Shown in pieces: positions 9,320 through 17,935 of a DNA stretch of 64,000 nt (position 1 is its first letter; each line of letters begins with the position of its first letter). Both the position numbers and the translations under genes were made by a program. Below the pieces are notes generated by a model, which saw nothing but the letters and a program-made list of their open reading frames with translations, did not search any database and was not told the DNA's origin. Origin of the DNA: Halomarina halobia. Its GTDB lineage: Archaea > Halobacteriota > Halobacteria > Halobacteriales > Haloarculaceae. The stretch is taken from the NCBI RefSeq assembly GCF_029338575.1, contig NZ_CP119994.1:62001-126000 (forward strand), written 5' to 3'.

Positions 9320-9465
9320 CTGTTTTTCACTGTCCCGTCGGTGCCGGCAGGATCTTCATGCGGCGATCGACGCCTTCAATTACGCGTGTTCGGCCGGTCG
9401 CTGGTTAACTCGCGTGTAACTATACCTCCGTCAGGCGACACTCGAAACACCCCTCGGGGGACACT

Positions 9466-9687
9466 ATGAGTAAGAACATCGACACGCCGCAGACGCGCGA
9501 ACCCGAGCAGGCGGAGGGCTCGCTGTTCGCGTGGCCGCAGTTCGATCTCGAGTACACCGTCGAGCCGTACGAGGACACCCCTGACCTCTACACGTTCTAC
9601 CCGCGCGGGGCGACGGACGAGGAGATAATCACCAGTTGGGTCTCGGCGACGGAGGAGTGGGTCGTCGACATCACCTCGATGCGATAG
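9466..9687 (+). CDS. Small haloarchaeal protein (DUF7511-like)
   Basis: 73 aa, soluble and acidic. The central part YTVEPYEDTPDLYTFYPRG followed by TSWVSATEEWVVDI resembles the short haloarchaeal DUF7511 proteins, which end in a similar W-containing strand; this family name is from memory. There is no metal-binding or membrane motif. It stands alone between the HalOD1 gene and a convergent DUF7344 gene. Confidence 0.7.
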   Translation: MSKNIDTPQTREPEQAEGSLFAWPQFDLEYTVEPYEDTPDLYTFYPRGATDEEIITSWVSATEEWVVDITSMR

Positions 9688-9735
9688 CGCGGCGGTCGAC
9701 CCGTCCGACGTTCGTCGAACAGCGGTGCGGAGGCC

Positions 9736-10284
9736 TCACTCGAGGTCTTCGAGCTTCATGAGGTCGTCGTCCTCCGAGCGACGCGTGAGCGCGTACTGGT
9801 AGACGACGAGCGCGAGGAGCGCGATGGCGAACGCTAGGGCGATGAGCGTGCCCGGAACGACGGCGAACGGCGGGAGACCGAACGCCGTTCCGAGCAGCGC
9901 GATCACCGCGCCGGCGGTCAGCACGACGTAGTACCAGGTGAACTGTGGCGTCTCGCGCCTCTCGACCGGTAGGTACCGAACGATCTCCTCGGCCTTCTCG
10001 GTCAGCCGGACGGTCCCCTCGTCGCGATCGTAGACGGCGATCCCGAAGTCGTCGAGTTTCGGCAGGTGCGTCTGGTAGAGCGAGACGTAGACGCGCCGCC
10101 GGGCGGTATCGTCGAGGTCGTCCACGGGAATGTCGTTCTCCCAGGCGGCGATCTGACTCGCGAGCTCCTCGATCGTCGCCGGTTCGTCCCGGGTGTACAG
10201 GTAGTAGAGTATGTATCGACGACGTGAGTTACTGAGGATGTTGAACGCGTCGTCGAGCGCTAATTCTGTCGATTCCTTAGACAT
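9736..10284 (-). CDS. DUF7344 winged-helix membrane protein (copy 1)
   Basis: 182 aa from the MSKEST start. An ArsR-like winged helix (ALDDAFNILSNSRRRYILYY through QTHLPKLDDFGI, about residues 8-100) is followed by two membrane helices (about 120-165) and a charged tail. It belongs to a haloarchaeal family of membrane-tethered putative regulators; two further members lie at 43660-44286 and 62810-63346. The start at 10284 is preferred because a leader ORF ends there (10277-10408) with an 8-nt overlap; an in-frame ATG at 10302 is also possible. Confidence 0.85.
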   Translation of the reverse strand: MSKESTELALDDAFNILSNSRRRYILYYLYTRDEPATIEELASQIAAWENDIPVDDLDDTARRRVYVSLYQTHLPKLDDFGIAVYDRDEGTVRLTEKAEEIVRYLPVERRETPQFTWYYVVLTAGAVIALLGTAFGLPPFAVVPGTLIALAFAIALLALVVYQYALTRRSEDDDLMKLEDLE

Positions 10285-10408
10285 TAACTGGTCCTGTTGC
10301 ATCTATGTTGGGCGCAATATCGCGATGCCAGCGGCTCTGCAAGGGGTTTCCGCCCGGATCACCGCAGACTCCGAGCACCCGTGACGATACCAACATCAAC
10401 ATGAACAT
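10277..10408 (-). CDS. Short leader ORF ending on the start of DUF7344 copy 1
   Basis: Up to 43 codons; ATG codons at 10408, 10402 and 10396 are all in frame, beginning MFMLMLVSS. Its TAA stop lies 5 nt inside the main gene (ATGTCTAA). A GGTAACAAAGATA element lies 26-32 nt upstream of the first ATGs. The peptide has no recognised domain. It may act through its translation and not its sequence. See the leader-ORF finding. Confidence 0.4.
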   Translation of the reverse strand: MFMLMLVSSRVLGVCGDPGGNPLQSRWHRDIAPNIDATGPVNV

Positions 10409-10423
10409 TACTCCTACACACGC

Positions 10424-10436
10424 TATCTTTGTTACC
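10424..10436 (-). promoter_or_regulatory. TAACAA-type element upstream of the DUF7344 leader ORF
   Basis: Minus strand GGTAACAAAGATA. The spacing to the in-frame ATGs at 10408 and 10402 is 26 and 32 nt. Confidence 0.45.
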
Positions 10437-10592
10437 GTGTGGCTATCTTGCACTAACGGCATTCATGAACCGTGACTCCTCTCGTCGGTTTCCGGTCTGT
10501 CCGCCGCGTTACGTGTCAGACCCGCAGGCGCTTGGTGGCGATTCCCGGCGCGACCGAGCCCGGAGTTCAGTGTTCTGACTGGTTACATAGCA

Positions 10593-10603
10593 ACTAACAA
10601 AAT
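10593..10603 (+). promoter_or_regulatory. TAACAA-type element of the PadR gene
   Basis: ACTAACAAAAT. The T of TAACAA is 34 nt upstream of ATG 10629, which supports that start over ATG 10614. Confidence 0.45.
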
Positions 10604-10628
10604 CGATTATCCGATGAGTTCAGGTGTC

Positions 10629-10910
10629 ATGCAGATATTCGACCTGACCGGGTTCCAACGCGATCTGCTATACGTCATTGCGGGGCTAGATCGTGCGTCG
10701 GGGCAGTCAGTCAAAGAGGAGTTGGAAGCACACACCGGTCGAGAAATCACGCATGGCCGGCTCTATCCTAACCTCGACGTGCTCGTCAACCGTGGTCTCG
10801 TCGAGAAGGGACAGATCGACCGCCGTACCAACTACTACGTCGTCTCCGACGACGGCGTCGAGGCGCTCCAGCAGCGCCGGGAGTGGGAAGATCAGTACGT
10901 CCAGTTCTAA
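10629..10910 (+). CDS. PadR family transcriptional regulator
   Basis: 93 aa from MQIFDLTGFQRDLLYV; an ATG at 10614 would add five residues. This is the minimal PadR winged helix: the N-terminal helix, then SVKEELEAHTGREITHGRLY, NLDVLVNRGLVEKG, and the wing RRTNYYVVSDDG. Haloarchaeal single-domain PadR proteins typically begin with LTGFQRDLLY. It lies at the left edge of the glycan region and points into it, so it could regulate that region, but the target is unknown. Confidence 0.88.
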   Translation: MQIFDLTGFQRDLLYVIAGLDRASGQSVKEELEAHTGREITHGRLYPNLDVLVNRGLVEKGQIDRRTNYYVVSDDGVEALQQRREWEDQYVQF

Positions 10911-10953
10911 CGCCCGGATTTCGCCCTGCGACCTCCTCTCACGGTAATAGCCG

Positions 10954-10966
10954 TATAACAATGCCC
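10954..10966 (+). promoter_or_regulatory. TAACAA-type element upstream of the DUF1616 leader ORF
   Basis: TATAACAATGCCC, 38 nt from the T of TAACAA to ATG 10994. It shares 11 bases (ATAACAATGCC) with the element before the flippase at 31270. Confidence 0.5.
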
Positions 10967-10993
10967 GGACGTCGCCTCCCTCGATCCAAGACC

Positions 10994-11053
10994 ATGCAGG
11001 TCACCCTGGTGTCGAGACGTCTCCTCGCTGTCGACGGGGAGGGGCGGTCATGA
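10994..11053 (+). CDS. Short leader ORF coupled to the DUF1616 gene
   Basis: 19 codons (MQVTLVSRRLLAVDGEGRS). Its TGA overlaps the ATG of the DUF1616 gene as ATGA. It begins 38 nt after a TAACAA element. No domain. Proposed to be the first ORF of the transcript. Confidence 0.45.
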   Translation: MQVTLVSRRLLAVDGEGRS

Positions 11054-12144
11054 GCCGTCGGAACGCGCGTTCGGCGGGCCCCGTTCCGCTGGATCTCGTC
11101 CTGGCTCTCGCCTATCTCGGCGTCGTCGACTTCCTCGTCGTCAGCGGCGTCTTCGCCGGTTCGGGGAACCCGAACCCGCTGCGGATCATCTTCACCTTAC
11201 CGGTCATGCTGTTCCTGCCCGGATACGCACTGACGGCGGCGGCGTTCCCGCGTCGCGCTCCCCCCAAGCGGGGCCGGAAGCAGCACTCGCGCGCCCGCGG
11301 CTCGCTGCTCGATCGGCTCTCGGCGCGCTCGCAGGCCGGCATCGACAACGTCGAGCGCCTCGGCCTCTCGTTCGGGCTCAGCGTCGTGTTGATGCCCATG
11401 CTCGGCCTCGTCGTCGCCGCCGACCCCGGTCCGATGACCGCCACCACCGCCGCGGTCGTCATCACCGTGCTGGTCGCCGTCCTGTCCCTCGTGGCGACGC
11501 TCCGTCGCCTGCGCATCGCCCCCGAGGAACGCTACGGTCTCCCCGTCGGTGCCTGGGCGGCGGCGGTCGGCGACGCGACCGACGGGTCGAGCCTCGATAC
11601 GGCCCTCTCGATCGCCCTCGCGGCGTCCGTTCTCCTCGCCGCGGGCGCGTTCGCCGTCGGACTCGCCGCGCCGAAGGACGGAACCCACTACACGGAGTTC
11701 AGCGTCGGCTCCGAAACCGACGACGGCTACCTCGTCTACGCCGGGTATCCGACCGACATGTCCCCCGGCGACTCCGCGGAACTCTCCTTCCTCGTCGTTA
11801 ACAACGAGAACCGAACCGTCGACTACACCGTCGTCATCCAGCAGCGGGCGCTCGACGGGAACGGCGAGGTGACACAGTCCACGGAACTCGACCGCTTCAG
11901 CCAGACAGTCGGGGCGGGGGAGTCGTGGCAGCAGCGTCACGTCGTCAGCTCGCAGTTCGGCGGCGAACGCGTCCAGATCGCCTACCTCCTGTATAAGGAC
12001 GGCGTTCCGGAGAACCCGACCCGCGACAACGCGAACGAGACCGTCTTCATCGAAGTGCAGAGCCCCCAGCCGTCGAACGGGGGCGGCGGTGGCGGTGGCG
12101 GGGCTAACGGTTCCGCGGCCTTGCTCGGGCCGGGGACGCACTGA
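11050..12144 (+). CDS. DUF1616 domain membrane protein
   Basis: 364 aa. The N-terminal half has two hydrophobic helices (about residues 15-60) enclosing the DUF1616 signature NPLRIIFTLPVMLFLPGYAL. Then come a cytoplasmic basic stretch, two more helices (about 105-150) and another near 190-215. An extracytoplasmic beta-rich domain (about 220-345) contains a possible N-glycosylation sequon (NRT), and the protein ends in a poly-Gly stretch. DUF1616 proteins are frequent in haloarchaeal surface-glycan loci, function undefined. It is followed directly by the next gene (1-nt gap). Confidence 0.88.
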   Translation: MSRRNARSAGPVPLDLVLALAYLGVVDFLVVSGVFAGSGNPNPLRIIFTLPVMLFLPGYALTAAAFPRRAPPKRGRKQHSRARGSLLDRLSARSQAGIDNVERLGLSFGLSVVLMPMLGLVVAADPGPMTATTAAVVITVLVAVLSLVATLRRLRIAPEERYGLPVGAWAAAVGDATDGSSLDTALSIALAASVLLAAGAFAVGLAAPKDGTHYTEFSVGSETDDGYLVYAGYPTDMSPGDSAELSFLVVNNENRTVDYTVVIQQRALDGNGEVTQSTELDRFSQTVGAGESWQQRHVVSSQFGGERVQIAYLLYKDGVPENPTRDNANETVFIEVQSPQPSNGGGGGGGGANGSAALLGPGTH

Positions 12145-12145
12145 G

Positions 12146-12721
12146 ATGTGGCCCTGGGAACACTTCGCCGTCGGCTACATCGCGGTATCGCTGCTCTGTC
12201 ACCTGCTGTGGCGGCGGTCGCCGGACGCGGCGACGCTGGCCGCCGTCGCCCTCGGATCGCAGTTTCCGGACCTCGTCGACAAGCCGCTCGCGTGGGAGTT
12301 CGGCGTCCTGTCGAGCGGCATCTCGCTCGCACACTCGGTGTTCACCGTCGTCGTCCTGAGCGTCGTCGTCGTGCTGCTCGCACGGCGGCGCGGCTACACG
12401 ATGGTCGGGTTCGGCTTCGCGGTCGCCTACGCGCTGCACCCGCCGATGGACGCCGTCCATCCGATCGTCTACGGCGAGCCGGTGAACTTCGAGGTGCTGC
12501 TCTGGCCGCTCGTCACGCACGTCAACGACTCGGGGACCGGGTTCCTCGAGAACCTCACGTATTTCCTTTCCCGGACCGTCGAACTCGCGTCCAGCCCCGA
12601 GGGACAGGCCTACGTCGCCTTCGAGGTGGCGCTGCTCGGCTTCGCGTTCGTCCTGTGGCTCTACGACGGCGCACCGGGCCTCCCGCGGCCCCACCGCCGA
12701 ACGTACACCCTCGACGACTGA
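12146..12721 (+). CDS. Membrane-bound metal-dependent hydrolase-like protein (YdjM/DUF457 type)
   Basis: 191 aa, ATG one base after the DUF1616 stop. Start MWPWEHFAVGYIAVS, then GSQFPDLVDKPLAW and ALHPPMD give the His/Asp residues (H6, D-L-V-D near 50, H near 98) typical of the inner-membrane YdjM/DUF457 hydrolase family. About five membrane helices. The substrate is unknown, and several haloarchaeal glycan loci carry one. It is probably co-transcribed with DUF1616. Confidence 0.82.
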   Translation: MWPWEHFAVGYIAVSLLCHLLWRRSPDAATLAAVALGSQFPDLVDKPLAWEFGVLSSGISLAHSVFTVVVLSVVVVLLARRRGYTMVGFGFAVAYALHPPMDAVHPIVYGEPVNFEVLLWPLVTHVNDSGTGFLENLTYFLSRTVELASSPEGQAYVAFEVALLGFAFVLWLYDGAPGLPRPHRRTYTLDD

Positions 12722-12742
12722 TGAACGGTTTTTATCGTTCAT
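12721..12742 (+). terminator. Hairpin with T-rich loop after the hydrolase gene
   Basis: ATGAACG ... CGTTCAT forms a 7-bp stem around the loop GTTTTTAT and starts at the last base of the preceding stop codon. The T5 run fits archaeal T-rich termination. Confidence 0.45.
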
Positions 12743-12910
12743 CACCCCTCAGGGGCGCGCTCAGGATCCCTCCGGCGGTCGCCGGGCAGGTAACGATGCG
12801 CGCGTAATTGTATCTTTTCAATCACTTTCTTCACCGTTCTGAGGTAGTCCTTACCGGTTTGGCACTCCCTGAATTCTTCCCCTTGAAGCGTTCTCGAAGC
12901 GAAGGTGGAT

Positions 12911-12923
12911 CATAACAAAGCCC
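12911..12923 (+). promoter_or_regulatory. TAACAA-type element upstream of the GT2 leader ORF
   Basis: CATAACAAAGCCC. The T of TAACAA is 38 nt upstream of the GTG at 12951. It matches ten bases (TAACAAAGCC) of the element at 14175. Confidence 0.5.
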
Positions 12924-12950
12924 GACAGACTACATTTCTTTCATAATTGA

Positions 12951-13127
12951 GTGCGCTGGCGCTCGCCGGTGCATCGACCGTTAACAAATGTACGTACCGA
13001 GATCATCGACGAACGCGAGGACAAGTCGCCACTGCGCGGTCCGTACGTGCAACTGCCGTCGGATCCGGGGGGGCCGATGACGCGGCTGCCCGGGCAGCGA
13101 CGACCCCGAACCGGCGGGGTGCGGTGA
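12951..13127 (+). CDS. Leader ORF (GTG start) ending one base before the GT2 gene
   Basis: 58 codons, Arg/Pro-rich (MRWRSPVHRPLTNV...). The TGA ends at 13127 and the main ATG is at 13129. An in-frame ATG at 13077 could give a 16-codon version. It starts 38 nt after the TAACAA element. No domain is recognised. Confidence 0.35.
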   Translation: MRWRSPVHRPLTNVRTEIIDEREDKSPLRGPYVQLPSDPGGPMTRLPGQRRPRTGGVR

Positions 13128-13128
13128 T

Positions 13129-14130
13129 ATGTACCGGAACCACTCCGTCGGCGTCATCGTCCCCGCGTACAACGAACAGGGCCTCGTCGGCCGCGTCATC
13201 GACACCATACCCGGCTTCGTCGACCGGGTATACGTCATCGACGACGGCTCGACGGACGGCACCTGGGAGGAGATTCAGTCCCACGCCACCGCCATGAACC
13301 GCCAGCGCGAGGTCGAACAGGTGCTCGCCGACGGCGGCCACCAGGCGGTCGTCCTCCCCTTTCGAAACGAGCGGAACCTCGGTCGCGGCGGGAGCGTCAA
13401 GTTCGGCTACCGCAAGGCGCTCGAGGACGGTATCGATCTCGTCGCGGTGATGGACGGCGACGGACAGATGGATCCGTCGGTCCTGGACCGCATGCTCGAT
13501 CCCATCGTCGAGGGCCGCGCCGACTACGTCAAGGGCAACCGCCTGTCGAGTCGCCAGTCCTGGAAGGGGATGTCCCGGTTCCGCCTGTTCGGGAACGTCG
13601 TGTTGACGTTCCTGACCAAGGCCTCGACCGGGTACTGGTCGGTATCGGACTCGCAGAACGGCTACACCGCCATCTCGAGCCGGGCGCTCGAACGCATCCC
13701 CGTCGACGAACTGTACGACGACTACGGGTTCCTCAACGACATCCTCGCGAAGTGCAACCTCAAGGACCTGCGCGTGGCGGACGTCTCCCACTCGGCGATA
13801 TACGGCGAGGAACAGAGCACGATACGCTACCGCTCGTTCATCCCTCACGTGTCGCTGTTGCTCTTCCGGAACTTCCGCGAGCGGATCAAGTTCAAGTACC
13901 TCTTACTCGACTTCCACCCGGTCGTCTTCTGCTACGTGTTGGCGTTCGTCGCCATGCTCATCGGTCTGTTCGGCGGCGCGTACACCGCCGCGACGGCGGC
14001 ACAGGGGGTGTTCGTGCGCGGTCTGCTCTCGACGCTCGTGTTCCTCCTCGGAACGCTCTTTCTCGTCCTGGCGCTCGCGTACGACGTCGAACTCAACTCC
14101 CACCTGATGGCCAACACCGAGCGCAACTGA
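13129..14130 (+). CDS. GT2 family glycosyltransferase with C-terminal membrane helices
   Basis: 333 aa. GT-A fold: VGVIVPAYNEQGLVGRVI (residues 7-24), VIDDGSTDGT, and the DxD-type MDGDGQMDP (about 119-127), followed by KGNRLSS and SDSQNGYTAIS. The C-terminal third has two membrane helices (about 263-315). This layout is that of dolichol-phosphate mannosyl/glucosyltransferases such as AglJ/AglD relatives, which charge dolichol phosphate for N-glycan assembly. The precise sugar cannot be read from sequence. It is the first enzyme gene of the glycan region. Confidence 0.9.
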   Translation: MYRNHSVGVIVPAYNEQGLVGRVIDTIPGFVDRVYVIDDGSTDGTWEEIQSHATAMNRQREVEQVLADGGHQAVVLPFRNERNLGRGGSVKFGYRKALEDGIDLVAVMDGDGQMDPSVLDRMLDPIVEGRADYVKGNRLSSRQSWKGMSRFRLFGNVVLTFLTKASTGYWSVSDSQNGYTAISSRALERIPVDELYDDYGFLNDILAKCNLKDLRVADVSHSAIYGEEQSTIRYRSFIPHVSLLLFRNFRERIKFKYLLLDFHPVVFCYVLAFVAMLIGLFGGAYTAATAAQGVFVRGLLSTLVFLLGTLFLVLALAYDVELNSHLMANTERN

Positions 14131-14174
14131 CGGTGCAACCGACGGGAACGACCGACTACTGACGGTAATACCAC

Positions 14175-14187
14175 CGTAACAAAGCCC
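14175..14187 (+). promoter_or_regulatory. TAACAA-type element upstream of the 762-aa membrane protein
   Basis: CGTAACAAAGCCC, 31 nt from the T of TAACAA to the leader-ORF ATG at 14208. Confidence 0.5.
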
Positions 14188-14207
14188 CACCGAACACGTA
14201 TGAATCG

Positions 14208-14267
14208 ATGACTGATGTTAGAGGGACTGACGGGCCGAACTCCACCCGGCCCGAGGAGCGATGCTAG
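14208..14267 (+). CDS. Short leader ORF overlapping the 762-aa membrane protein gene
   Basis: 19 codons (MTDVRGTDGPNSTRPEERC). Its TAG overlaps the main start as ATGCTAG (7 nt). It begins 31 nt after the TAACAA element. No domain. Confidence 0.45.
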   Translation: MTDVRGTDGPNSTRPEERC

Positions 14268-16549
14268 TTGACGACGGTCGCGGGCAGCGCGCCGCCAAGG
14301 CGGCGCTGACCGTCGGCTTTCTCGCGCTCGCGTACGCTATCCTCCGGGCCCGCGAGGCCCCCGCGAGTAACTACGAACTCTCTATCTACGGGGCGACGCC
14401 CGCCACCGTCTGGGTCGGCCTCGCCGTGGCGTTCCTCGTCGCGGTCGGCGTGTCGGTCTGGGGCGGGTCGGAGGATCGGGGCTGGCTGGTCCCGGCCGCG
14501 CTCGCGCTCGTCGTGTCCGCGATGGCGACGATCGTCGCGCTGCCGCTCATCCGGAGCTACCGCGGCTACGGCATCGCCGACGCGCTGACGCACCTCGGGT
14601 GGGCGCGCGGGATCGCGGACGGGACCCAGAGCGTGCTCCTGCTCGTCTACCCCGGGAGCCACGCGTTCGCCAGCACCCTGAGCGCCATGAGCGGGATGAC
14701 GGTCTCGCGGTCGATGATCCTCGTCATCCTCCTCTGCGTCGTCATCTACCTGGTGTTCATCCCGCTGTCGATTCGTGGGCTCATCGGCGACCGGATGGCG
14801 ACGGTCATCGGGACCTTCTCGGCCGCGTTCCTCCTCCCGATCACCAACATCTCGACGTTCATCGACTTTCACCCCTACACGCTGACGACCTTCCTGTTCC
14901 CGCTCGTGTTGTTCCTGCTCTTCAAGTACCTCGCGGACGCGAAGCGCGGTTCCGGACTTCGGAACGCGACCTCGGCGACCGGCCTGATACTCATCCTCGC
15001 GATCATGACGTCGATCCTCTTTCACCCACAGGTGGCGCTGAACGTGCTCATCTTCTTCGTCACCATCGTCGTCGTCCAGCGGATGTACCGCTGGCTGCCG
15101 AGCGGCAGCGTCATCAGCGAGGCCCGCTCGGCGCTCGCGCCGACGCTCGCGGGGTTCGCCTTCTTCGCCATCTGGATCCTCCGGCAGCCGAAGGTGTACA
15201 CGTTCCTCGGGAACCTCGCCACGTCGGTCGTCGGGTTCTTCGGCTTCGGTCCGAGCGGCTTCGGGAGCGGGGGCGGGCAGGCCGTCACGGAACAGACCGA
15301 CTCCATCAGCGGCATCGGCGCGAGCCTTCCGGAGCTGTTCGCGAAGCTGTTCCTCGTACACGCCGTGTTCGCGGCTCTGGCGGCGGTGCTGGTGCTCGTG
15401 GCGCTCTCCGGCCGCCTGGGCGAGCGCAATCCCGAGCGTAACGCCGCCGTCACCTACTTCGCCTACAGCGGACTGACGCTCACCCCGTTCTTCCTCCTCC
15501 AGTTCGTCGGCAGCATCTCGTCGTACTTCTTCCGTCACTTCGGGTTCGGGATGGTCATCGTGACGATCCTCGGGGCGATCACGCTCCACGCTATCTACAC
15601 CGCGACGCGCGGAGGACGGAGCTCCGGAATCCTGAAGACGCTCGCGGTGGCCGGGGTGCTCGTCGCGCTGCTGCTCTCGACGCTGGTGATCTTCCCCTCG
15701 CCGTACATCTACAAACCCACCCAGCACGTCTCCGACCAGATGATGACCGGCCACGACATGGCGTTCGACCACCGGGCGGCCGACGTACAGTTCGCCGGCA
15801 TCCGCAAGGGGCCGGACCGGTTCGCCGACGCCGAACAGGTCTCCATCTCGACGCTCGCGTCGCCCACGAACGAGTGGCTGGTGAACGGAAGTCTCAGGGA
15901 GTATCACAATCAGCCGTACTACCTCGTCGTCCACGACTACAACAGGAAGTTAGAGACGGGGGCGTACAAGGGCTTACGATACAACGAGTCGGGGTTCGAG
16001 AGCATCGAGTCCTCGCCGGGCGTGAGCCGCATCCAGTCGAGCAACGGGATGCAGGTGTACTACGTCGAGGGCGTCGGTGACAGTGCCGCGCCCGGCGGCG
16101 TGAACATGACCGACCGCGACGACGGGACCTTCGTCGGCGGGCCGCCGACGCCCAACGGATCCGACGGCGGTGAGGGGCCGTCGAGCGGTAACTTCGGCGC
16201 CGGCGGTGGTGCCGACAACGGTACCAACGACAGCGGGCCGACGAGCGGTAACTTCGGCGACGGCGGTGGCGGCGACGCCGACGATGGCGCGGACACCAAC
16301 GACACCGGCGACGACGAGGGGCCGACCGGCGGCGACTTCGGCGGCGGTGGCGGCGCGGACACCAACGACACCGGCGGCGATACCGGCGGCGGTGACAACA
16401 CGACCATCGGCGGCGGTGGTGGCGGCGGTGGTGGCGGTGGTGGTGGCGGCGACAACAACACTACCGACGGCGGTGGCGGCGACGCCGGCGGAAACGACAC
16501 CGGCGGTACGAACTCGTCGGACGACGACGACGGCGGGTTCCTCTTCTAG
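14261..16549 (+). CDS. Polytopic membrane protein (GT-C-like) with Gly/Asn-rich tail
   Basis: 762 aa. About ten to twelve membrane helices span residues 10-490. The first large loop carries YRGYGIADALTHLGWARGI and VYPGSHAF, reminiscent of GT-C transferases, which keep acidic and His residues in this loop; no family is certain. An extracytoplasmic domain follows (about 490-615). The last 145 residues are Gly/Asp/Asn/Thr-rich, with repeated SGNFG/GDFGGGGG blocks, a run of 14 Gly, and many N-X-S/T sequons (NGT, NDS, NDT, NTT, NNT, NSS). Probably an envelope glycan or surface assembly component; function unknown. Confidence 0.8.
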   Translation: MLVDDGRGQRAAKAALTVGFLALAYAILRAREAPASNYELSIYGATPATVWVGLAVAFLVAVGVSVWGGSEDRGWLVPAALALVVSAMATIVALPLIRSYRGYGIADALTHLGWARGIADGTQSVLLLVYPGSHAFASTLSAMSGMTVSRSMILVILLCVVIYLVFIPLSIRGLIGDRMATVIGTFSAAFLLPITNISTFIDFHPYTLTTFLFPLVLFLLFKYLADAKRGSGLRNATSATGLILILAIMTSILFHPQVALNVLIFFVTIVVVQRMYRWLPSGSVISEARSALAPTLAGFAFFAIWILRQPKVYTFLGNLATSVVGFFGFGPSGFGSGGGQAVTEQTDSISGIGASLPELFAKLFLVHAVFAALAAVLVLVALSGRLGERNPERNAAVTYFAYSGLTLTPFFLLQFVGSISSYFFRHFGFGMVIVTILGAITLHAIYTATRGGRSSGILKTLAVAGVLVALLLSTLVIFPSPYIYKPTQHVSDQMMTGHDMAFDHRAADVQFAGIRKGPDRFADAEQVSISTLASPTNEWLVNGSLREYHNQPYYLVVHDYNRKLETGAYKGLRYNESGFESIESSPGVSRIQSSNGMQVYYVEGVGDSAAPGGVNMTDRDDGTFVGGPPTPNGSDGGEGPSSGNFGAGGGADNGTNDSGPTSGNFGDGGGGDADDGADTNDTGDDEGPTGGDFGGGGGADTNDTGGDTGGGDNTTIGGGGGGGGGGGGGGDNNTTDGGGGDAGGNDTGGTNSSDDDDGGFLF

Positions 16550-17029
16550 CCGGTCCGAACCCCGACTTCGCTCCGCCTCTCCCGACTCGCAACCCCCCGC
16601 GTCTTCCGTCCCGAGCGCGACCGTGCCGGAGCACTGTTCTGCGACCCTCCGTCTCCGTCGAACTGGGGGGCGTCGAGTGCCTCCCGGGCCCCGACGCCCT
16701 GCGTGACTCCCCCGCACGTCTCGGTGCGTGCCCCGCGTACACTCGCGCCTCTCACACGCGTGAATAACAGAGAGGCGGCAGGCCGTGGCTGTCCGCGAGC
16801 GCGTACACCGTGCGAACGCGCGCCCCGCGTTCGCGAGAGAGATCGATGAACGCTGGACGCGAGTGGCGCGTACGTTTCGTGGACGCCGCCGACGCGGCGT
16901 AGAACGGGGATCCGCCCGAAGTCCCCTATCGGAAGCGGGCTGGGTTCGTCGGGTCGAGCGAGAGGGCGAAGCCGTCTCGTGATGACGAGAGAGCAACGCT
17001 CTCTCGAACCACTTGACCTCCGAGGCGAT
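16550..17029. other. Intergenic region between convergent genes
   Basis: About 480 bases with no supported gene. Open frames are Arg-rich on both strands. An inverted-repeat-like stretch near 16975-17010 (GTGATGACGAGAGAGCAACG then CTCTCTCG) could form a terminator structure for the converging transcripts. Confidence 0.4.
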
Positions 17030-17935
17030 TTATTTGTAGCCGAGCTGTTCGAGTCGCTCGGCGACGACGCCGTAGTCGATGTCCTCCTCGGTCTCCCCGG
17101 CCGCTTCGCTCGTGATGGTGCGGCGCTCGCCGTCGTCGTAGACGAGCCACGGTACGCGCACGAGTTCGTCCATGTAGATCCCGATGGGGTGGCCGTACTC
17201 GCGGACCGGAATGGGGTAACACCGCTCGCCGATCACCTGGCCGTGATCGCTCGTGACGACGGTGCGCCCCTCGAACACCTCCATCAGCTCCTCTACGTGT
17301 GGCAGGACGATGTCGAGGTTCTCGCGGAACGCGCGCCAGAGGATCTCCTCGGGGATGTCCAGGGTGCCCTCCTTGAGTTCGCCCCAGAGCGCGAGTGTGT
17401 CGAGCGGGAAGTGCTCCTGGCCGGTCGGTCCGAGAAACGGGTAGTGCGGCTGGAGGTAGTGGACGATGATCCGCTTGTTGGGGTACCGCTCGGCGGCCCG
17501 CATGGCGTACTCGGTCGTCGTCTCGGGCAGGACGGTGCGGTACCGTTCGTCCCATCCGTTCTCCTGCCAGACGTTCATGACGGCGTGCAACCGCGTGTTG
17601 AGGGCGTCCTCGTTCCGGTGGAGCATCGGACTGGCCGTGACGTACACCGTGTCCTCGAGCACCCGGTTCGCGAAGTTCCCCTCCAGGAACTCCCACGTCG
17701 CTGAGCCGCGGGAGATGCGCGATTCGAGGCGCCCCGGCAGGTAGTGCTGCTCCGCGAACATGTCGTAGCGGCAGGCGTCGAGAATGACCAGGTTGTCCCA
17801 GTCCTCGGCGAATATGTCGACGCCGCGCTCGTTATACGACCATCGCTTGAATCGTCGGTGTGCTACCCGGTTCACTTCCTCGGCGAAGAGCGTGGGGGTG
17901 TCGAGTGCACGTTTCAATTGCGAAAGTGTGTACAT
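17030..17935 (-). CDS. Alkaline-phosphatase-superfamily protein (paralogue 1)
   Basis: 301 aa, soluble, no signal peptide. It carries the haloarchaeal sulfatase/phosphatase-like signatures EDWDNLVILDACRYDMF (about residues 44-60, metal Asp and nucleophile region), YLQPHYPFLGP (about 165) and TVVTSDHGQVIGE (about 228-240, metal Asp/His), followed by YGHPIGIY. A close paralogue lies at 25417-26403 with the same order of motifs. In glycan loci such proteins may transfer or remove phosphate or sulfate groups on sugars; the substrate is unknown. A CGTAACAATACTG element lies 33 nt upstream. Confidence 0.85.
   Translation of the reverse strand: MYTLSQLKRALDTPTLFAEEVNRVAHRRFKRWSYNERGVDIFAEDWDNLVILDACRYDMFAEQHYLPGRLESRISRGSATWEFLEGNFANRVLEDTVYVTASPMLHRNEDALNTRLHAVMNVWQENGWDERYRTVLPETTTEYAMRAAERYPNKRIIVHYLQPHYPFLGPTGQEHFPLDTLALWGELKEGTLDIPEEILWRAFRENLDIVLPHVEELMEVFEGRTVVTSDHGQVIGERCYPIPVREYGHPIGIYMDELVRVPWLVYDDGERRTITSEAAGETEEDIDYGVVAERLEQLGYK

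Noticed and set aside
16405..16450. GGCGGT-type tandem repeat as a non-coding satellite
   Set aside because: It is in frame within the membrane-protein gene and encodes the poly-Gly run.
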